The notes: generated by a model not told the origin, from the letters alone. Shown: positions 15,443 to 24,560, counted from the first letter of the stretch. The stretch: DNA of 64,000 nt from Bacteroides sp. (GCA_017621035.1 JAGATY010000013.1:52669-116668); one strand, 5' to 3'. Program-made: numbers and translations.

Positions 15443-16834
15443 TTATTTGTAACCTGCAGCCTTGCTGATGCGTTGCGGAATCTCAATGTTATCCATCTTT
15501 CCGGCAAACAGCTTAGCGCCTGCACCGATGGCAAATACCGGGACATAACCGGCTGAGTGTGAAGAGGTACTCCAACCCAACATGGCAATTTCATTCATCA
15601 CACGCTTGGCAGCCACAGCCAAAGGCTCGGTCTTGGCATAGAGTGTCTCTTCAAAAACAACTTTACGCTTTACGAATGACATGTCAAACTCATTGTGCAG
15701 CATGCGTTCCTGTTCCCATGTGAGAGGAATCTCTTTCCAGAAGCCCATCTTCTCGGTAAGCAGTGCTTTGGCTTGTTCCCAAGTGACGTTCTCCTGCTTA
15801 CGCAAGTCGGTAACGGCACGCGACAAGAGGTCTTGTGACTGCTGTTGATGTGCCACAGCCTTCAGATTCAGAGCGTACTTACCGGTACCCATGCCCAAGC
15901 CTCCTGTTTCATGGTCGGCAGTCACCACAATCAAGGTTTCTTTCGGATGCTTTTTGTAGAACTCATAAGCCACACGGATAGCGTTGTCGAAGTCCACCAC
16001 CTCTTCAAACGTGGTTGCGGCATCGTTACCATGACATGACCAGTCAATCTTTCCGCCCTCAACCATCAGGAAGAAGCCCTTCTTATTACCTTTAGTAAGG
16101 AAGTCGATGGCACTCTCTGTTATCTCTTTGAGTGACAAATCACCCTCTTTGCGGTCTATTGCATAAGGCAGTGAAGAGGTATCGGCACCCTCCTTTTGAA
16201 TAAGTACCATCTTCTTGGCAGAAGACTTTGCCTTATACTCCTCTACACCACGAGCCAGCGTATAACCGTTCTCCTCCAGCACAGAGAAGATGGAAGGCAT
16301 CTGCTTCTTGTCGGCAGAGGTAGTGGGTTTCAAGAAACCGGCACCTGCATAGAAGTCAAAACCTGAAGTAGGAATCTCACAAGCGATTTCATAATACCAG
16401 CCACGATCCGGTTGGTGTGCATAGAAAGCAGAAGGGGTTGCATGATCCACACTGACACTGGTAGTTACACCCACCTTACGGCCTGCTTTCTTAGCCTTGG
16501 CTGCTACAGAAACCAGCGGGTTCTTTTGCGGGTCAACACCAATAGCACCATTATAGGTCTTCGTACCGGTAGCCAAAGCTGTTCCGGCTGCAGAAGAGTC
16601 TGTAATTGAGTTGGTTGCAGAATAAGTGGTAGCCATACCGCTAACAGGGAAGGTGGGGAACAACAGCGGCTCCACACCGATACGGCCCTGTTTCTCTGCC
16701 AAATACATTTCAGTTGCATTCACTTGATTGACGCCCATACCGTCGCCAATGAAATAAAAGACATACTTTGCCTGCTGTGCGTCCACAGAAAGAACGAAAA
16801 GAGCAACCAGCAGAAGAGAGAAAATACGTTTCAT
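15443..16834 (-). CDS. Alkaline phosphatase (PhoA family)
   Basis: 463 aa. A signal peptide (about 1-20, ending VDAQ) puts it in the periplasm. Motifs: metal ligand GDGMG (Asp31), nucleophile in TDSSAAGTA (Ser80 by alignment with E. coli DSAAS), VDHATPSAFYAHQPDRGW, MVEGGKIDWSCHGND, VTADHETGG (about 302-310) and the late metal His in HSAGYVP (about 433). It hydrolyses phosphomonoesters. Monocistronic, with a TATCTTTG -7 box at 16887-16894 on the minus strand; I could not identify a Pho box. Confidence 0.92.
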   Translation of the reverse strand: MKRIFSLLLVALFVLSVDAQQAKYVFYFIGDGMGVNQVNATEMYLAEKQGRIGVEPLLFPTFPVSGMATTYSATNSITDSSAAGTALATGTKTYNGAIGVDPQKNPLVSVAAKAKKAGRKVGVTTSVSVDHATPSAFYAHQPDRGWYYEIACEIPTSGFDFYAGAGFLKPTTSADKKQMPSIFSVLEENGYTLARGVEEYKAKSSAKKMVLIQKEGADTSSLPYAIDRKEGDLSLKEITESAIDFLTKGNKKGFFLMVEGGKIDWSCHGNDAATTFEEVVDFDNAIRVAYEFYKKHPKETLIVVTADHETGGLGMGTGKYALNLKAVAHQQQSQDLLSRAVTDLRKQENVTWEQAKALLTEKMGFWKEIPLTWEQERMLHNEFDMSFVKRKVVFEETLYAKTEPLAVAAKRVMNEIAMLGWSTSSHSAGYVPVFAIGAGAKLFAGKMDNIEIPQRISKAAGYK

Positions 16835-16886
16835 ACTAAATCTTTGTTTATGGTTATAAATGATTACACTGTTCTTAAAAGCGAAA

Positions 16887-16894
16887 CAAAGATA
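16887..16894 (-). promoter_or_regulatory. -7 box of alkaline phosphatase gene
   Basis: The minus strand reads TATCTTTG 53 nt upstream of the ATG. Confidence 0.5.
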
Positions 16895-16929
16895 GGCAAA
16901 ATAGGCGTAAAGTGTATTACATAAGAATG

Positions 16930-16970
16930 AAAAAAGGGTACCAAAGGCATTCTTTCACCTTGGCACCCTT
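16930..16970 (-). terminator. Rho-independent terminator of pta-ackA
   Basis: On the minus strand AAGGGTGCCAAGG pairs with CCTTTGGTACCCTT (one mismatch, one bulge) around a 10-nt loop and runs into TTTT. It begins 24 nt after the ackA stop. Confidence 0.8.
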
Positions 16971-16993
16971 ACAAGTAAAATGAAAAAGACTGT

Positions 16994-18190
16994 TTATTGA
17001 TTCAAAATATCCATGGTATCGGAAGCAATCATCAGCTCTTCGTCAGTAGGAATAACCACTACCTTCACCTTAGAATCTTCAGCTGAGATTACAATTTCCT
17101 CTCCGCGCACCTTGTTCTTTTCAGCATCCAGCTTCACGCCCATGAAGTCCAGTCCTTCACAAGCAGCCCAACGTGCACTGGCCTGGTTTTCACCCACGCC
17201 TCCGGTAAAGACGATGATGTCCACACCACCCAAGGCTGCAGCATAAGAACCAATATATTTCTTAATGCGATAGAAGTACATCTGCTCAGCCAGCAAGGCA
17301 CGTGCTTCACCCTTAGCAGCCGCTGCTTCCAGGTCACGCATATCGCTTGAAGGACCAAACACACCCATCACACCACTCTTCTTATTCAGCAGGTTAGAGA
17401 TACCGGCAGCATCCAGTCCCTCTTTCTCCATGATGTATGTAACAGCTCCGGCATCAATGTCACCACTGCGTGTACCCATCATCAAACCTTCCAGAGGAGT
17501 CAAACCCATGCTGGTGTCCTGACACTTGCCATCTTTAATGGCAGAGATGGAAGCACCGTTACCAATATGGCAAGTGATAATCTTCTTACCCTCAGCCGTT
17601 GTTCCCAAGAAGTCGCAAACACGCTGTGATACATAGCGGTGAGAAGTTCCGTGGAAGCCATAGCGACGCACACCATACTTCTTATAGAGTTCATAAGGAA
17701 CGGCATACATGTATGCGTAATCCGGCATGGTTTGATGGAAAGCAGTGTCAAACACACCCACCTGAGGAACGTTAGGCAGGATAGCTGTAACAGCATTGAC
17801 ACCCTTCAGATTGGCAGGATTGTGCAGCGGAGCCAAGTCGTTGCAAGCCACAAATGCCTCCAACACCTCGTCAGTCAGCAATACAGACTTTGCAAACTTC
17901 TCACCACCATGCACCATGCGATGACCTACTGCATTGATTTCATCCAACGACTTAATGGCACCATACTCGGCACTAGTCAATGTTTCCAGAATGAATTCAA
18001 CACCTACGGTATGTTCAGGAATATCCTTTTCCAAGATTTTCTTCTCGCCATTAGGCAAGGTAAACTTCAAGAAAGAGTCCTTCAGACCAATCTTTTCAAT
18101 ACCGCCTTGGGCAATGACAGACTTGTTGTCCATGTCGAACAACTTATATTTGATAGACGAGCTACCACAATTCAATACTAAAACTTTCAT
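16994..18190 (-). CDS. ackA: Acetate kinase
   Basis: 398 aa, full length. It starts MKVLVLNCGSSSIKYKLFDM, the N-terminal ASKHA signature, and has NAVGHRMVHGGEKF (about 85-98), GFHGTSHRYVSQR (about 178-190), TCHIGNGASISAI and DTSMGLTPLEGLMMGTRSGD, all diagnostic of AckA. It converts acetyl phosphate and ADP to acetate and ATP in the cytoplasm. It lies 32 nt after pta on the same strand; together they make acetate and ATP from acetyl-CoA, a main fermentation route in Bacteroides. Confidence 0.98.
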   Translation of the reverse strand: MKVLVLNCGSSSIKYKLFDMDNKSVIAQGGIEKIGLKDSFLKFTLPNGEKKILEKDIPEHTVGVEFILETLTSAEYGAIKSLDEINAVGHRMVHGGEKFAKSVLLTDEVLEAFVACNDLAPLHNPANLKGVNAVTAILPNVPQVGVFDTAFHQTMPDYAYMYAVPYELYKKYGVRRYGFHGTSHRYVSQRVCDFLGTTAEGKKIITCHIGNGASISAIKDGKCQDTSMGLTPLEGLMMGTRSGDIDAGAVTYIMEKEGLDAAGISNLLNKKSGVMGVFGPSSDMRDLEAAAAKGEARALLAEQMYFYRIKKYIGSYAAALGGVDIIVFTGGVGENQASARWAACEGLDFMGVKLDAEKNKVRGEEIVISAEDSKVKVVVIPTDEELMIASDTMDILNQ

Positions 18191-18222
18191 ACGTATGATT
18201 CTGATTGATTTAAGATTTCTGA

Positions 18223-19239
18223 TTATTTACCTGCCTTAGCTGCAATGGCCTGGTTGGCTGTGATGGCAATCATGCGGTAGATGTCTTCAATGGAGCAACC
18301 GCGTGAAAGGTCATTTACCGGACGAGCAATACCCTGCAAGATGGGGCCTACGGCATCGGCATGTCCCAAACGCTGTACCAACTTGTAAGAGATGTTACCA
18401 ACCTCCAGACTGGGCACTACCAATACATTAGCATGTCCGGCAATAGCAGAACCCGGAGCCTTGCTAGCACCTACCGACGGAACCAACGCTGCATCGGCCT
18501 GCAACTCACCATCAATGGCAATGTCGGGTGCCATCTCTTTGGCCAACTTCAATGCTTCCACCACCTTGTCTACATTCTCATGCTTGGCAGAACCTTTGGT
18601 TGAGAAGCTGAGGAGAGCTACCTTCGGGTCGATATCTACTACAGCTTTTGCCGTGCGTGCAGTACAAACAGCTATCTGAGCCAACTGGGCAGCGTCGGGT
18701 ACCGGAGTAACTGCCACGTCACCAATTACCAGCACACCATTCTTTCCATACTCAGGAGCATGAGTCAACAGCAACATTGCGCCTGACACGCAAGAGATAC
18801 CCGGAGTAGTCTTGATGATTTGCAGTGCCGGACGGAGTACATCACCGGTGGTGTTGCGTGCACCGGCCAACTGACCATCGGCATCGCCATTCTTAATAAT
18901 CAAACAGCCCAGGTAGAGAGGATTCAGAACCAGTTTACGAGCCTCCTCAATGGTCATGCCTTTCTTCTTGCGCAACTCACAGAGCAACTGAGCATACTCT
19001 TCTTGCTTCGGATGGTTTTCAGGGTCGATAATGGTGGCCTTGTGGATGTTTCCTAAGCCCCACTTCTTGGCACACTCGGCAATTTCGTCCGGATTGCCGA
19101 TAAGAATCAAATCTGCCACTCCATCTGTCAGAATCTGATTGGCAGCCTTTAAGGTACGTTCTTCTGTTCCTTCCGGAAGAACAATGCGTTGGCGATTTGC
19201 TTTTGCACGCTCAACAATTTCGTTAATCAATCTTTGCAT
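18223..19239 (-). CDS. pta: Phosphate acetyltransferase
   Basis: 338 aa, the short form that consists only of the catalytic PTA_PTB domain. RIVLPEGTEERTLKAANQIL opens it; GNPDEIAE, NPLYLGCLIIKNGDADGQLAGA, STKGSAKHENVDKV and DGELQADAALVPSVG follow. It exchanges acetyl-CoA and phosphate for acetyl phosphate. First gene of the pta-ackA operon. Confidence 0.97.
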   Translation of the reverse strand: MQRLINEIVERAKANRQRIVLPEGTEERTLKAANQILTDGVADLILIGNPDEIAECAKKWGLGNIHKATIIDPENHPKQEEYAQLLCELRKKKGMTIEEARKLVLNPLYLGCLIIKNGDADGQLAGARNTTGDVLRPALQIIKTTPGISCVSGAMLLLTHAPEYGKNGVLVIGDVAVTPVPDAAQLAQIAVCTARTAKAVVDIDPKVALLSFSTKGSAKHENVDKVVEALKLAKEMAPDIAIDGELQADAALVPSVGASKAPGSAIAGHANVLVVPSLEVGNISYKLVQRLGHADAVGPILQGIARPVNDLSRGCSIEDIYRMIAITANQAIAAKAGK

Positions 19240-19275
19240 GATATTTTAATTAGATATAAATTACAGATTACTCTG

Positions 19276-19283
19276 CAAATTTA
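19276..19283 (-). promoter_or_regulatory. -7 box of pta-ackA
   Basis: The minus strand reads TAAATTTG 37 nt upstream of the pta ATG. Confidence 0.5.
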
Positions 19284-19308
19284 CATAAATCTGCCACATA
19301 TACATAGC

Positions 19309-19339
19309 AAGCGAGGGACGTTTTTTACGTCCCTCGCCC
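19309..19339 (-). terminator. Terminator of the 19.4-22.6 kb operon
   Basis: GCGAGGGACGT (19311-19321) and ACGTCCCTCGC (19327-19337) make a perfect 11-bp stem with a 5-nt loop just past the stop of the transglutaminase-like gene. The T-tract is weak. Confidence 0.75.
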
Positions 19340-19361
19340 ACATTTATTATAATATTTAACA

Positions 19362-21026
19362 CTAGCGGATGATTTCAGGATTTACCGTCTTGAAGTTCGG
19401 CATACACATACCAATAGAGGCACCTATATAAGTAGGGTCACAAATCACATATTTGGTACCGTCGTCCAATATGAGAGCATCACCCTTTACATCTTCTGTG
19501 AAGTGAACTGCCGAAGCAATGTGTCCGGGGTAGTCCAATAACACAGCATCCAGCCCTAACAAGTCTTTCACCAAAGTTGAGAAGAGCATGGCGCGATCCT
19601 CACAATCGCAATAGGGGTAGAAGAAGGTCTCATCCGGGAAGAAAGGCTTCTCATAACCAAACTGGTCACCATCTGTCTGATACTCAAAAGCTGTCTGCAC
19701 AAAGTTAATCAAAATGTTTGCAGCATCTTTTTGCGACTTACCCTCTATCTCGCGTTTCAGCCCTTCGTACACCTCATCACGCAACTGATCGCTCATCGGT
19801 GCTCTGTAGTGCAACACCACATCACACTTGGCATAGTCGCGATAAAGATTCAACAGGTTCTTGTTTACGGTAGTCTGAATCTTGAATGCACGAGTAGAAG
19901 GAGTCAATGTACGCACCTGCTCATCCATCTCCAGCACCGGAACCGCATCAATATTCAAGCATACAAGGTTCTTGGCATCGGCAAAGTTCTGGCGATAGGT
20001 GTAGAGTGCCATAGAGGCACCTTTAGTAGGTTCAAACACATAATACTTGTCATCTCCCATCTTCAGGTAAGGGGTAGAATAGACAGTACCGGCTGTTGCA
20101 ATCATCAGCTTCAGCTTCTCATCATTCTTTGCCAAACGAACCTTGTAACCAGACTTGCTCAGCAGGAACATTTGCAAGAAGACTATCTCATCAGGATGGT
20201 CTGCACCATACAGCTGTGTACCAATTTGTTTGGTAAAGAGCAGGTACATCCAATCACTCATCTGATGCTTTTGTTTGAGCTCTCTACAGTCAGCAACCAT
20301 CTGCTCATGGTCTTTCTGACACAAGAACTTCCAAGCATTAGCTACATGACTTTCGCGATTGCCACCCAGCACCAAATCCTCAGCTACGGTAGTTGCCACT
20401 TCAAAAGTAGTACCATAGAACTCAACCTCGGTACGGCGAACCGACTGACCCGGCTTCACCATCGGCATCGGCACCATTACCGGTACATAAGGCTTGCCCG
20501 GCACATAGATACCCGGCTCCGGAATATCCAAATCCTTCATATCCGGAAGATTGGGTTTATGAATCTCCGGTCCCTGCGCCTTCCCGATACCCGGCTTTTT
20601 AGCATCGCCTGAAGGCTTAAATTCTCCACCCACAGGCTTAGCATTCAAAGCCGGCTGATTGGGTTTGTGAATCTCCGGACCTTTGGCTTTACCTATACCG
20701 GGAGCAGATGAATCCGGCACCTTGAAACCGGCAGGCTTCACTGTAACAGAAGGAAGTGCAGGTTTACTCTTGTCCAGCACAGTAGGTTTTACCGGCTTAG
20801 GCTCCACAGGAGGTTCAACGGGTGCGAAAGCATTATACTTTTCCCACGTCTCGCGCAAGAAAGTTTCAAACTCAGCATCCGCTTTGTTTTTGAACTCCTC
20901 ATACTTGCTTTTGTTTTCCTTGTCGAACTCCTCAAAGACCTTATCCAAGTCCTCTTGTGCACACAATGGCACTGCAGTGAACAACAAAGCCAAGCAAGTT
21001 ACTGATAAACACTTCATCTTGTTCAT
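19362..21026 (-). CDS. Exported protein with transglutaminase-like domain
   Basis: 554 aa with a signal peptide (about 1-23, LCAQ end). Residues about 25-65 are highly charged and probably coiled. A Pro/Lys-rich linker (about 70-190) contains GIGKAKGPEIHKPN and GIGKAQGPEIHKPN, an internal repeat about 35 residues apart. The C-terminal part has the papain-like triad order of transglutaminase-like domains: Cys in YCDCEDRAMLF (about 470-480), His in PGHIASAVHF, and Asp in VICDPTYIGASIG. These usually act as cysteine proteases or peptide-linkage enzymes; the substrate is unknown. Last gene of a three-gene operon of exported proteins (30 nt after its neighbour). Confidence 0.75.
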   Translation of the reverse strand: MNKMKCLSVTCLALLFTAVPLCAQEDLDKVFEEFDKENKSKYEEFKNKADAEFETFLRETWEKYNAFAPVEPPVEPKPVKPTVLDKSKPALPSVTVKPAGFKVPDSSAPGIGKAKGPEIHKPNQPALNAKPVGGEFKPSGDAKKPGIGKAQGPEIHKPNLPDMKDLDIPEPGIYVPGKPYVPVMVPMPMVKPGQSVRRTEVEFYGTTFEVATTVAEDLVLGGNRESHVANAWKFLCQKDHEQMVADCRELKQKHQMSDWMYLLFTKQIGTQLYGADHPDEIVFLQMFLLSKSGYKVRLAKNDEKLKLMIATAGTVYSTPYLKMGDDKYYVFEPTKGASMALYTYRQNFADAKNLVCLNIDAVPVLEMDEQVRTLTPSTRAFKIQTTVNKNLLNLYRDYAKCDVVLHYRAPMSDQLRDEVYEGLKREIEGKSQKDAANILINFVQTAFEYQTDGDQFGYEKPFFPDETFFYPYCDCEDRAMLFSTLVKDLLGLDAVLLDYPGHIASAVHFTEDVKGDALILDDGTKYVICDPTYIGASIGMCMPNFKTVNPEIIR

Positions 21027-21056
21027 GGTAGATATGATTTAGTGAAGTTAGAATTA

Positions 21057-21857
21057 TTACTTAACTATAGCCATTTCGTGGAAAGTACAACGCTTGCTAT
21101 TAGGAATGGAATATATCCACTTCAGGAGGTTTTCGTAAGTCACCTCACCCACAAAAGGAATATCTTCCTTAGTAGCAACAATCATCAGATTGATTCTTTC
21201 AGACTTATCAGCTGTCAGATATGACACCGGCACTCTTCCATCATCCGGGATGATGGGGAAGTTATACGTTTTACCGGCCTTCAGCAAGAAGCTGGGTTCA
21301 TAATCGTTGGGGAAGATAATCTTACCGCCTTCGTTATCAAACCAAAAGAATTTCAGATAAGAGTCAGACCCAAACACTTTCAATTTAAAGGAGAGTTCAG
21401 AAGCCTTTTCATACAAAGTCTTTATTCCTGTCACCTCCATTGCATAGGTCTTATCCTCCTCGTCGTCTTTTTTCACCTCGGCATCGATGGTTACCTGAAC
21501 CGTTATAGTTTCTGTTCTCTGATCCCATATCGGCTTCACCTCTTTTTTGGTAACCAACAGCATACCACCAATGGCTATTCCACTTGTTTGTGAGTACGCT
21601 TCATGAAACTCACTTCCGTGTTCTTCAGTAATCTGTCCGAATACTGACCACACGTTTTCCACCACACCGGCCTTGCGCAATGCCTCTTTCTTTGCTTCCA
21701 TCAAGGCGCGCTCTTCAGCCTCAATCGTAGTAACATTACCAGCTACCTGCCAACGGCCTACTGCATCTTTCACCTTCACCACCTTTTGAGCATGGAGAGG
21801 AGCAGCGGCTACCAGCAACAGAAGCAGTACCCACTTAATCAGATTATTTTGTCTCAT
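21057..21857 (-). CDS. Exported DUF4384-like protein
   Basis: 266 aa with a clear signal peptide (about 1-23, PLHAQ). The N-terminal part (VTTIEAEERALMEAKKEALRKAG) resembles the family of flagellar/curli-associated proteins that begin with an LPP20-like helix. The middle and end (FKLKVFGSDSYLKFFW ... EPSFLLKAGKTYNFPI ... ERINLMIVATKEDIPF) resemble DUF4384, found in surface and secretion-linked proteins. Middle gene of the operon, 26 nt after the first. Function unknown; the family call is from memory of its pattern. Confidence 0.6.
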   Translation of the reverse strand: MRQNNLIKWVLLLLLVAAAPLHAQKVVKVKDAVGRWQVAGNVTTIEAEERALMEAKKEALRKAGVVENVWSVFGQITEEHGSEFHEAYSQTSGIAIGGMLLVTKKEVKPIWDQRTETITVQVTIDAEVKKDDEEDKTYAMEVTGIKTLYEKASELSFKLKVFGSDSYLKFFWFDNEGGKIIFPNDYEPSFLLKAGKTYNFPIIPDDGRVPVSYLTADKSERINLMIVATKEDIPFVGEVTYENLLKWIYSIPNSKRCTFHEMAIVK

Positions 21858-21883
21858 CTATAGATATTGTTCTATGGAATTGA

Positions 21884-22567
21884 TTAGTAACCCAACTTAT
21901 CCAATTCTTTAGCTAATTCTTCAGACTTAGAAGCCAACTCCTTACGGATAGCCTTAATAGCAGCTTGGTTAGCAGCTTGCTGGCTATAACCCAAAGTTAC
22001 CATTACTTCTACATTCTTATTATCCAAAGTTCTGTAAACCTCTACCAAAGGAATAGTACGACCCAATGTAGCAGAGATTACACTCTTGCTAGAAGCAACC
22101 ACGCTTGACAAGCTGGCAGCCTCTTCTTGACCCATATCGTCGTTAGCCACCTTAGCCTCAATCAGCTGAGATACTTTGGTTTGAATCTGACCGGCCAAGT
22201 CAATCTTTGCTGCATTGGTAGCTTGCAGAGCAGCTGCTGATTGGTTACCACCAATTACACGTGCAGAAGCAATATACCAATACGGATTGCCTTCAGTATC
22301 CAATTCAACTTGCTTATTCCAAGCATTTTGCAACTGCTTTTCCATAGGCAACTTACCTACCGGAGTCTTGAAACCCTCTTTAGTCAACTCCTTAGCTTGC
22401 TTACGAGCCTCCTTAGAAGCCTTCTTAGAAGCCTCCTTTGACATTACTTTTTCCTGTTTCTTCAAGTTCTTGTAAGCATCACCTGTAGCTTTTTCTTGAG
22501 CACATACACTAGTTGTAAACGCCATAACAAGTGCAAACATTGCACTAATAAACAGACTCTTTTTCAT
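21884..22567 (-). CDS. Exported LPP20-like protein
   Basis: 227 aa. A signal peptide (about 1-23) is followed by a Lys/Glu-rich helix (about 35-70) and a domain with YWYIASARVIGGNQSAAALQ, AKIDLAGQIQTKV and NVEVMVTLGYSQQAANQAA, the pattern of LPP20-type proteins, which occur in flagellar and envelope contexts. First gene of the operon. A role with the DUF4384 and transglutaminase-like neighbours in assembling or maturing an envelope structure is only a guess. Confidence 0.6.
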   Translation of the reverse strand: MKKSLFISAMFALVMAFTTSVCAQEKATGDAYKNLKKQEKVMSKEASKKASKEARKQAKELTKEGFKTPVGKLPMEKQLQNAWNKQVELDTEGNPYWYIASARVIGGNQSAAALQATNAAKIDLAGQIQTKVSQLIEAKVANDDMGQEEAASLSSVVASSKSVISATLGRTIPLVEVYRTLDNKNVEVMVTLGYSQQAANQAAIKAIRKELASKSEELAKELDKLGY

Positions 22568-22792
22568 ATTCGTTTAAATTTAAATGGTTAATACTTTTCG
22601 TTGTTTTTATTTATGTTAGTATCGGCAAAAGTAGGTAATTATTTTTAATATCGTTCAACAAATAGTTTTTTTTTGCTCTAAAAGGCAACAAAAATAGAGA
22701 AATATGTGAAATATGCCTACAAAACCTCTTCTACAACCACAAGAGATTAGTGATTATCAGAAAGAATTAAAGGCCTCAGAAAGACCGGAAGA

Positions 22793-22839
22793 ACGTCAGT
22801 TCGGTAGATGGTCTGAAAGACCTGGCGCCGAATTCAGGT
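22793..22839. repeat. Hairpin element, short (solo) copy
   Basis: Shares ACGTCAGTTCGG, AGATGGTCTGAAAGACC and GCCGAATTCAGGT with the two ends of the array at 5254-5510, but the roughly 200-nt middle is missing, leaving a single unit with the terminal inverted TTCGG/CCGAA. Confidence 0.8.
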
Positions 22840-23091
22840 GGAAGAAGTTAGCAATCCCTGAGAGGCTGATAGACTAAAGGAGTTAGCACTCAATGAAGTA
22901 CACTACATTCTCTTCACACTCAGTCCTTCACTCTTTATTTTACCTCTCAGACGCCCCTATATACTCCTCCTTATAGGAGGAGTGGAAGCATGAAACCGTT
23001 TCATTCCGAGTTGGCATTTTAGAAGAGCCGTACCATCAAGATATTTTACCCACACCCAAGCCATATCACCTCCGTTTCTAAAGGAACGGTG

Positions 23092-23135
23092 TTGATACGG
23101 AGTTGGTACGGCCTTGGTACGGAGTTGATACGGCG
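23092..23135. repeat. 11-bp tandem repeat, four units
   Basis: TTGATACGGAG, TTGGTACGGCC, TTGGTACGGAG and TTGATACGGCG follow each other, then a partial TTGGTG. Confidence 0.8.
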
Positions 23136-23298
23136 TTGGTGTAAAAAGGTAAAATCTGCCCTAGAAGGCATTCTGAGACAGGTTATAAAGAACGCAAAAA
23201 TCATTCGCCCGATTTGCAAGAAACTTCCATGTCAGGATATTTCATTATTGCATATCTATAATCTAAGGGGAAACAAAGACAAATAAAGGAATCTGTAA

Positions 23299-23481
23299 TT
23301 TAAGAACTTGTTTTGATTTTATTTCTGCATTCTTTTAAGGAATCTTTTCGAGGTTATTTTTCTTCTCTTCCGAGGAGCATAGCGGGCTATGTGACGAAGA
23401 AGAGGAGGAAAAGAAACCGAAAAGAAACTTCAAAGAAGCTGAAGAATAACTTTTTAAAGAAAATCAAAACAAGTTCTTAAA
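23299..23481. repeat. 183-bp long palindrome with perfect 22-bp ends (MITE-like)
   Basis: Arms 23299-23320 and 23460-23481 are exact reverse complements (core AAGAACTTGTTTTGATTTT). The interior is imperfectly complementary all the way to a central CATAGC/GCTATG, so the transcript could fold into one long rod. No ORF. It lies 28 nt upstream of the DUF2156 promoter. Confidence 0.85.
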
Positions 23482-23508
23482 CAGGTAGAGGAAGAAACAA
23501 ATCTTTTT

Positions 23509-23540
23509 CTTGCCGTTATCACTCTGAAGACGTAATTTTG
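23509..23540 (+). promoter_or_regulatory. Promoter of the DUF2156-GNAT pair
   Basis: CTTG (23509-23512), a 20-nt spacer and TAATTTTG (23533-23540); the ATG is 79 nt further. Confidence 0.6.
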
Positions 23541-23618
23541 CCAAAGATTCGCATAACAAATACCCCCGTTGCAACAAATGCACCCGTTATTTGTTACTTT
23601 TAAAGTAAAAGAACAACT

Positions 23619-24518
23619 ATGATTTCATTCAAAGAGATAACCCTAGAGGACAAAGAAACCATTAGCAGCTATACCCTGCAGAGCGCATGGCAGAATTGTG
23701 ATTTCTCTTTTTCCAACCTTTGCAGCTGGCGGTTTCTGTACAATACTCACTATGCGGTGGCAGACGGTTTCCTCCTGTTGAAGTTTTGGGTGGAAGGAGA
23801 ACTAACCTACATGATGCCCATCGGGAAGGGGGATTTACGCAAGGCTGTCTGTCTATTGATGGAGGACGCTGAGAGAGAGGGGAAGCCTTTTTGCATGACC
23901 GGCAACACAGAGGAGATGTGCAGATTGCTGGAGGCCGCCATGCCAGGACAGTTTACGTTTACCTCCAACCGCGATTATGCCGACTACCTCTATCTGCGTA
24001 GTGACCTGGCCGGCTTGAGTGGCAAGAAGTTCCAGGCCAAACGCAACCACGTCAACAAGTTTAAACGCACCTATTCATATGAATATACACCCATCACTTC
24101 AGATCGCATCCAAGAGTGTATGGAACTGGAAGCCGAATGGTGTAAAGCGAATAACTGCATGCAGATGGAAGGAACCGGAAATGAACGGCGGGCACTACTC
24201 TACGCACTGCATCACTTTCAAGAGCTGGGACTGACCGGAGGCATTCTGCATGTGGAGGGTAAAATTGCTGCCTTCACTTTTGGTATGCCCATCAACAGCA
24301 ACACCTTTGGGGTGCATGTAGAGAAGGCAGATACCACCATTGAGGGAGCTTACGCCATGATCAATCATGAGTTTGCCGGTCACATTCCCGAGCAGTACAT
24401 CTATCTGAATCGGGAAGAAGACTTGGGCATTGAGGGTTTACGTAAAGCCAAACTCTCGTATCAGCCCATCCGACTACTGGAGAAGTTTACAGCACAGCCC
24501 ATCCGACAGCCGGAATAG
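23619..24518 (+). CDS. DUF2156-domain protein (GNAT fold, aminoacyl-transferase-like)
   Basis: 299 aa, no signal peptide. Features: SLQSAWQNCDFSFSNLCSWR near the start, KKFQAKRNHVNKFKRTY (about 136-152) and HVEKADTTIEGAYAMINHEF (about 229-248), then NREEDLGIEGLRKAKLSYQP. The last two segments are the core of DUF2156, which shares a fold with MprF/FemX-type transferases that use aminoacyl-tRNA or acyl-CoA. No membrane region is present, so it is not a full MprF. It is followed 42 nt later by a GNAT gene; the two probably form a pair. Substrate unknown. Confidence 0.82.
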   Translation: MISFKEITLEDKETISSYTLQSAWQNCDFSFSNLCSWRFLYNTHYAVADGFLLLKFWVEGELTYMMPIGKGDLRKAVCLLMEDAEREGKPFCMTGNTEEMCRLLEAAMPGQFTFTSNRDYADYLYLRSDLAGLSGKKFQAKRNHVNKFKRTYSYEYTPITSDRIQECMELEAEWCKANNCMQMEGTGNERRALLYALHHFQELGLTGGILHVEGKIAAFTFGMPINSNTFGVHVEKADTTIEGAYAMINHEFAGHIPEQYIYLNREEDLGIEGLRKAKLSYQPIRLLEKFTAQPIRQPE

Positions 24519-24560
24519 GGATGAGCGCCGAGAGAGAATCTAGCTAATAAGATAGGAATC

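Larger units (their letters stand above)
22568..23618. other. 1-kb non-coding region with several repeats and divergent promoters
   Basis: It separates the LPP20-like operon (-) from the DUF2156 gene (+). The minus strand reads TACTTTTG at 22626-22633, 59 nt from the LPP20-like start. Repeats inside: a short hairpin copy (22793-22839), a perfect ACTCCTCCT/AGGAGGAGT hairpin at 22963-22983, an 11-bp tandem repeat and a large palindrome. The 65-codon ORF across 23089-23286 overlaps the tandem repeat and shows no protein-like character; I do not call it. Confidence 0.6.

Noticed and set aside
23089-23286. 65-codon frame in the 1-kb gap
   Set aside because: It begins inside an 11-bp tandem repeat, has no RBS or -7 box, and its product looks random.
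23299-23481. Invertible promoter (phase-variation switch)
   Set aside because: The recognisable -7 box of the downstream gene lies outside the inverted ends and the interior is itself palindromic, so flipping would change little. No recombinase gene is close by.
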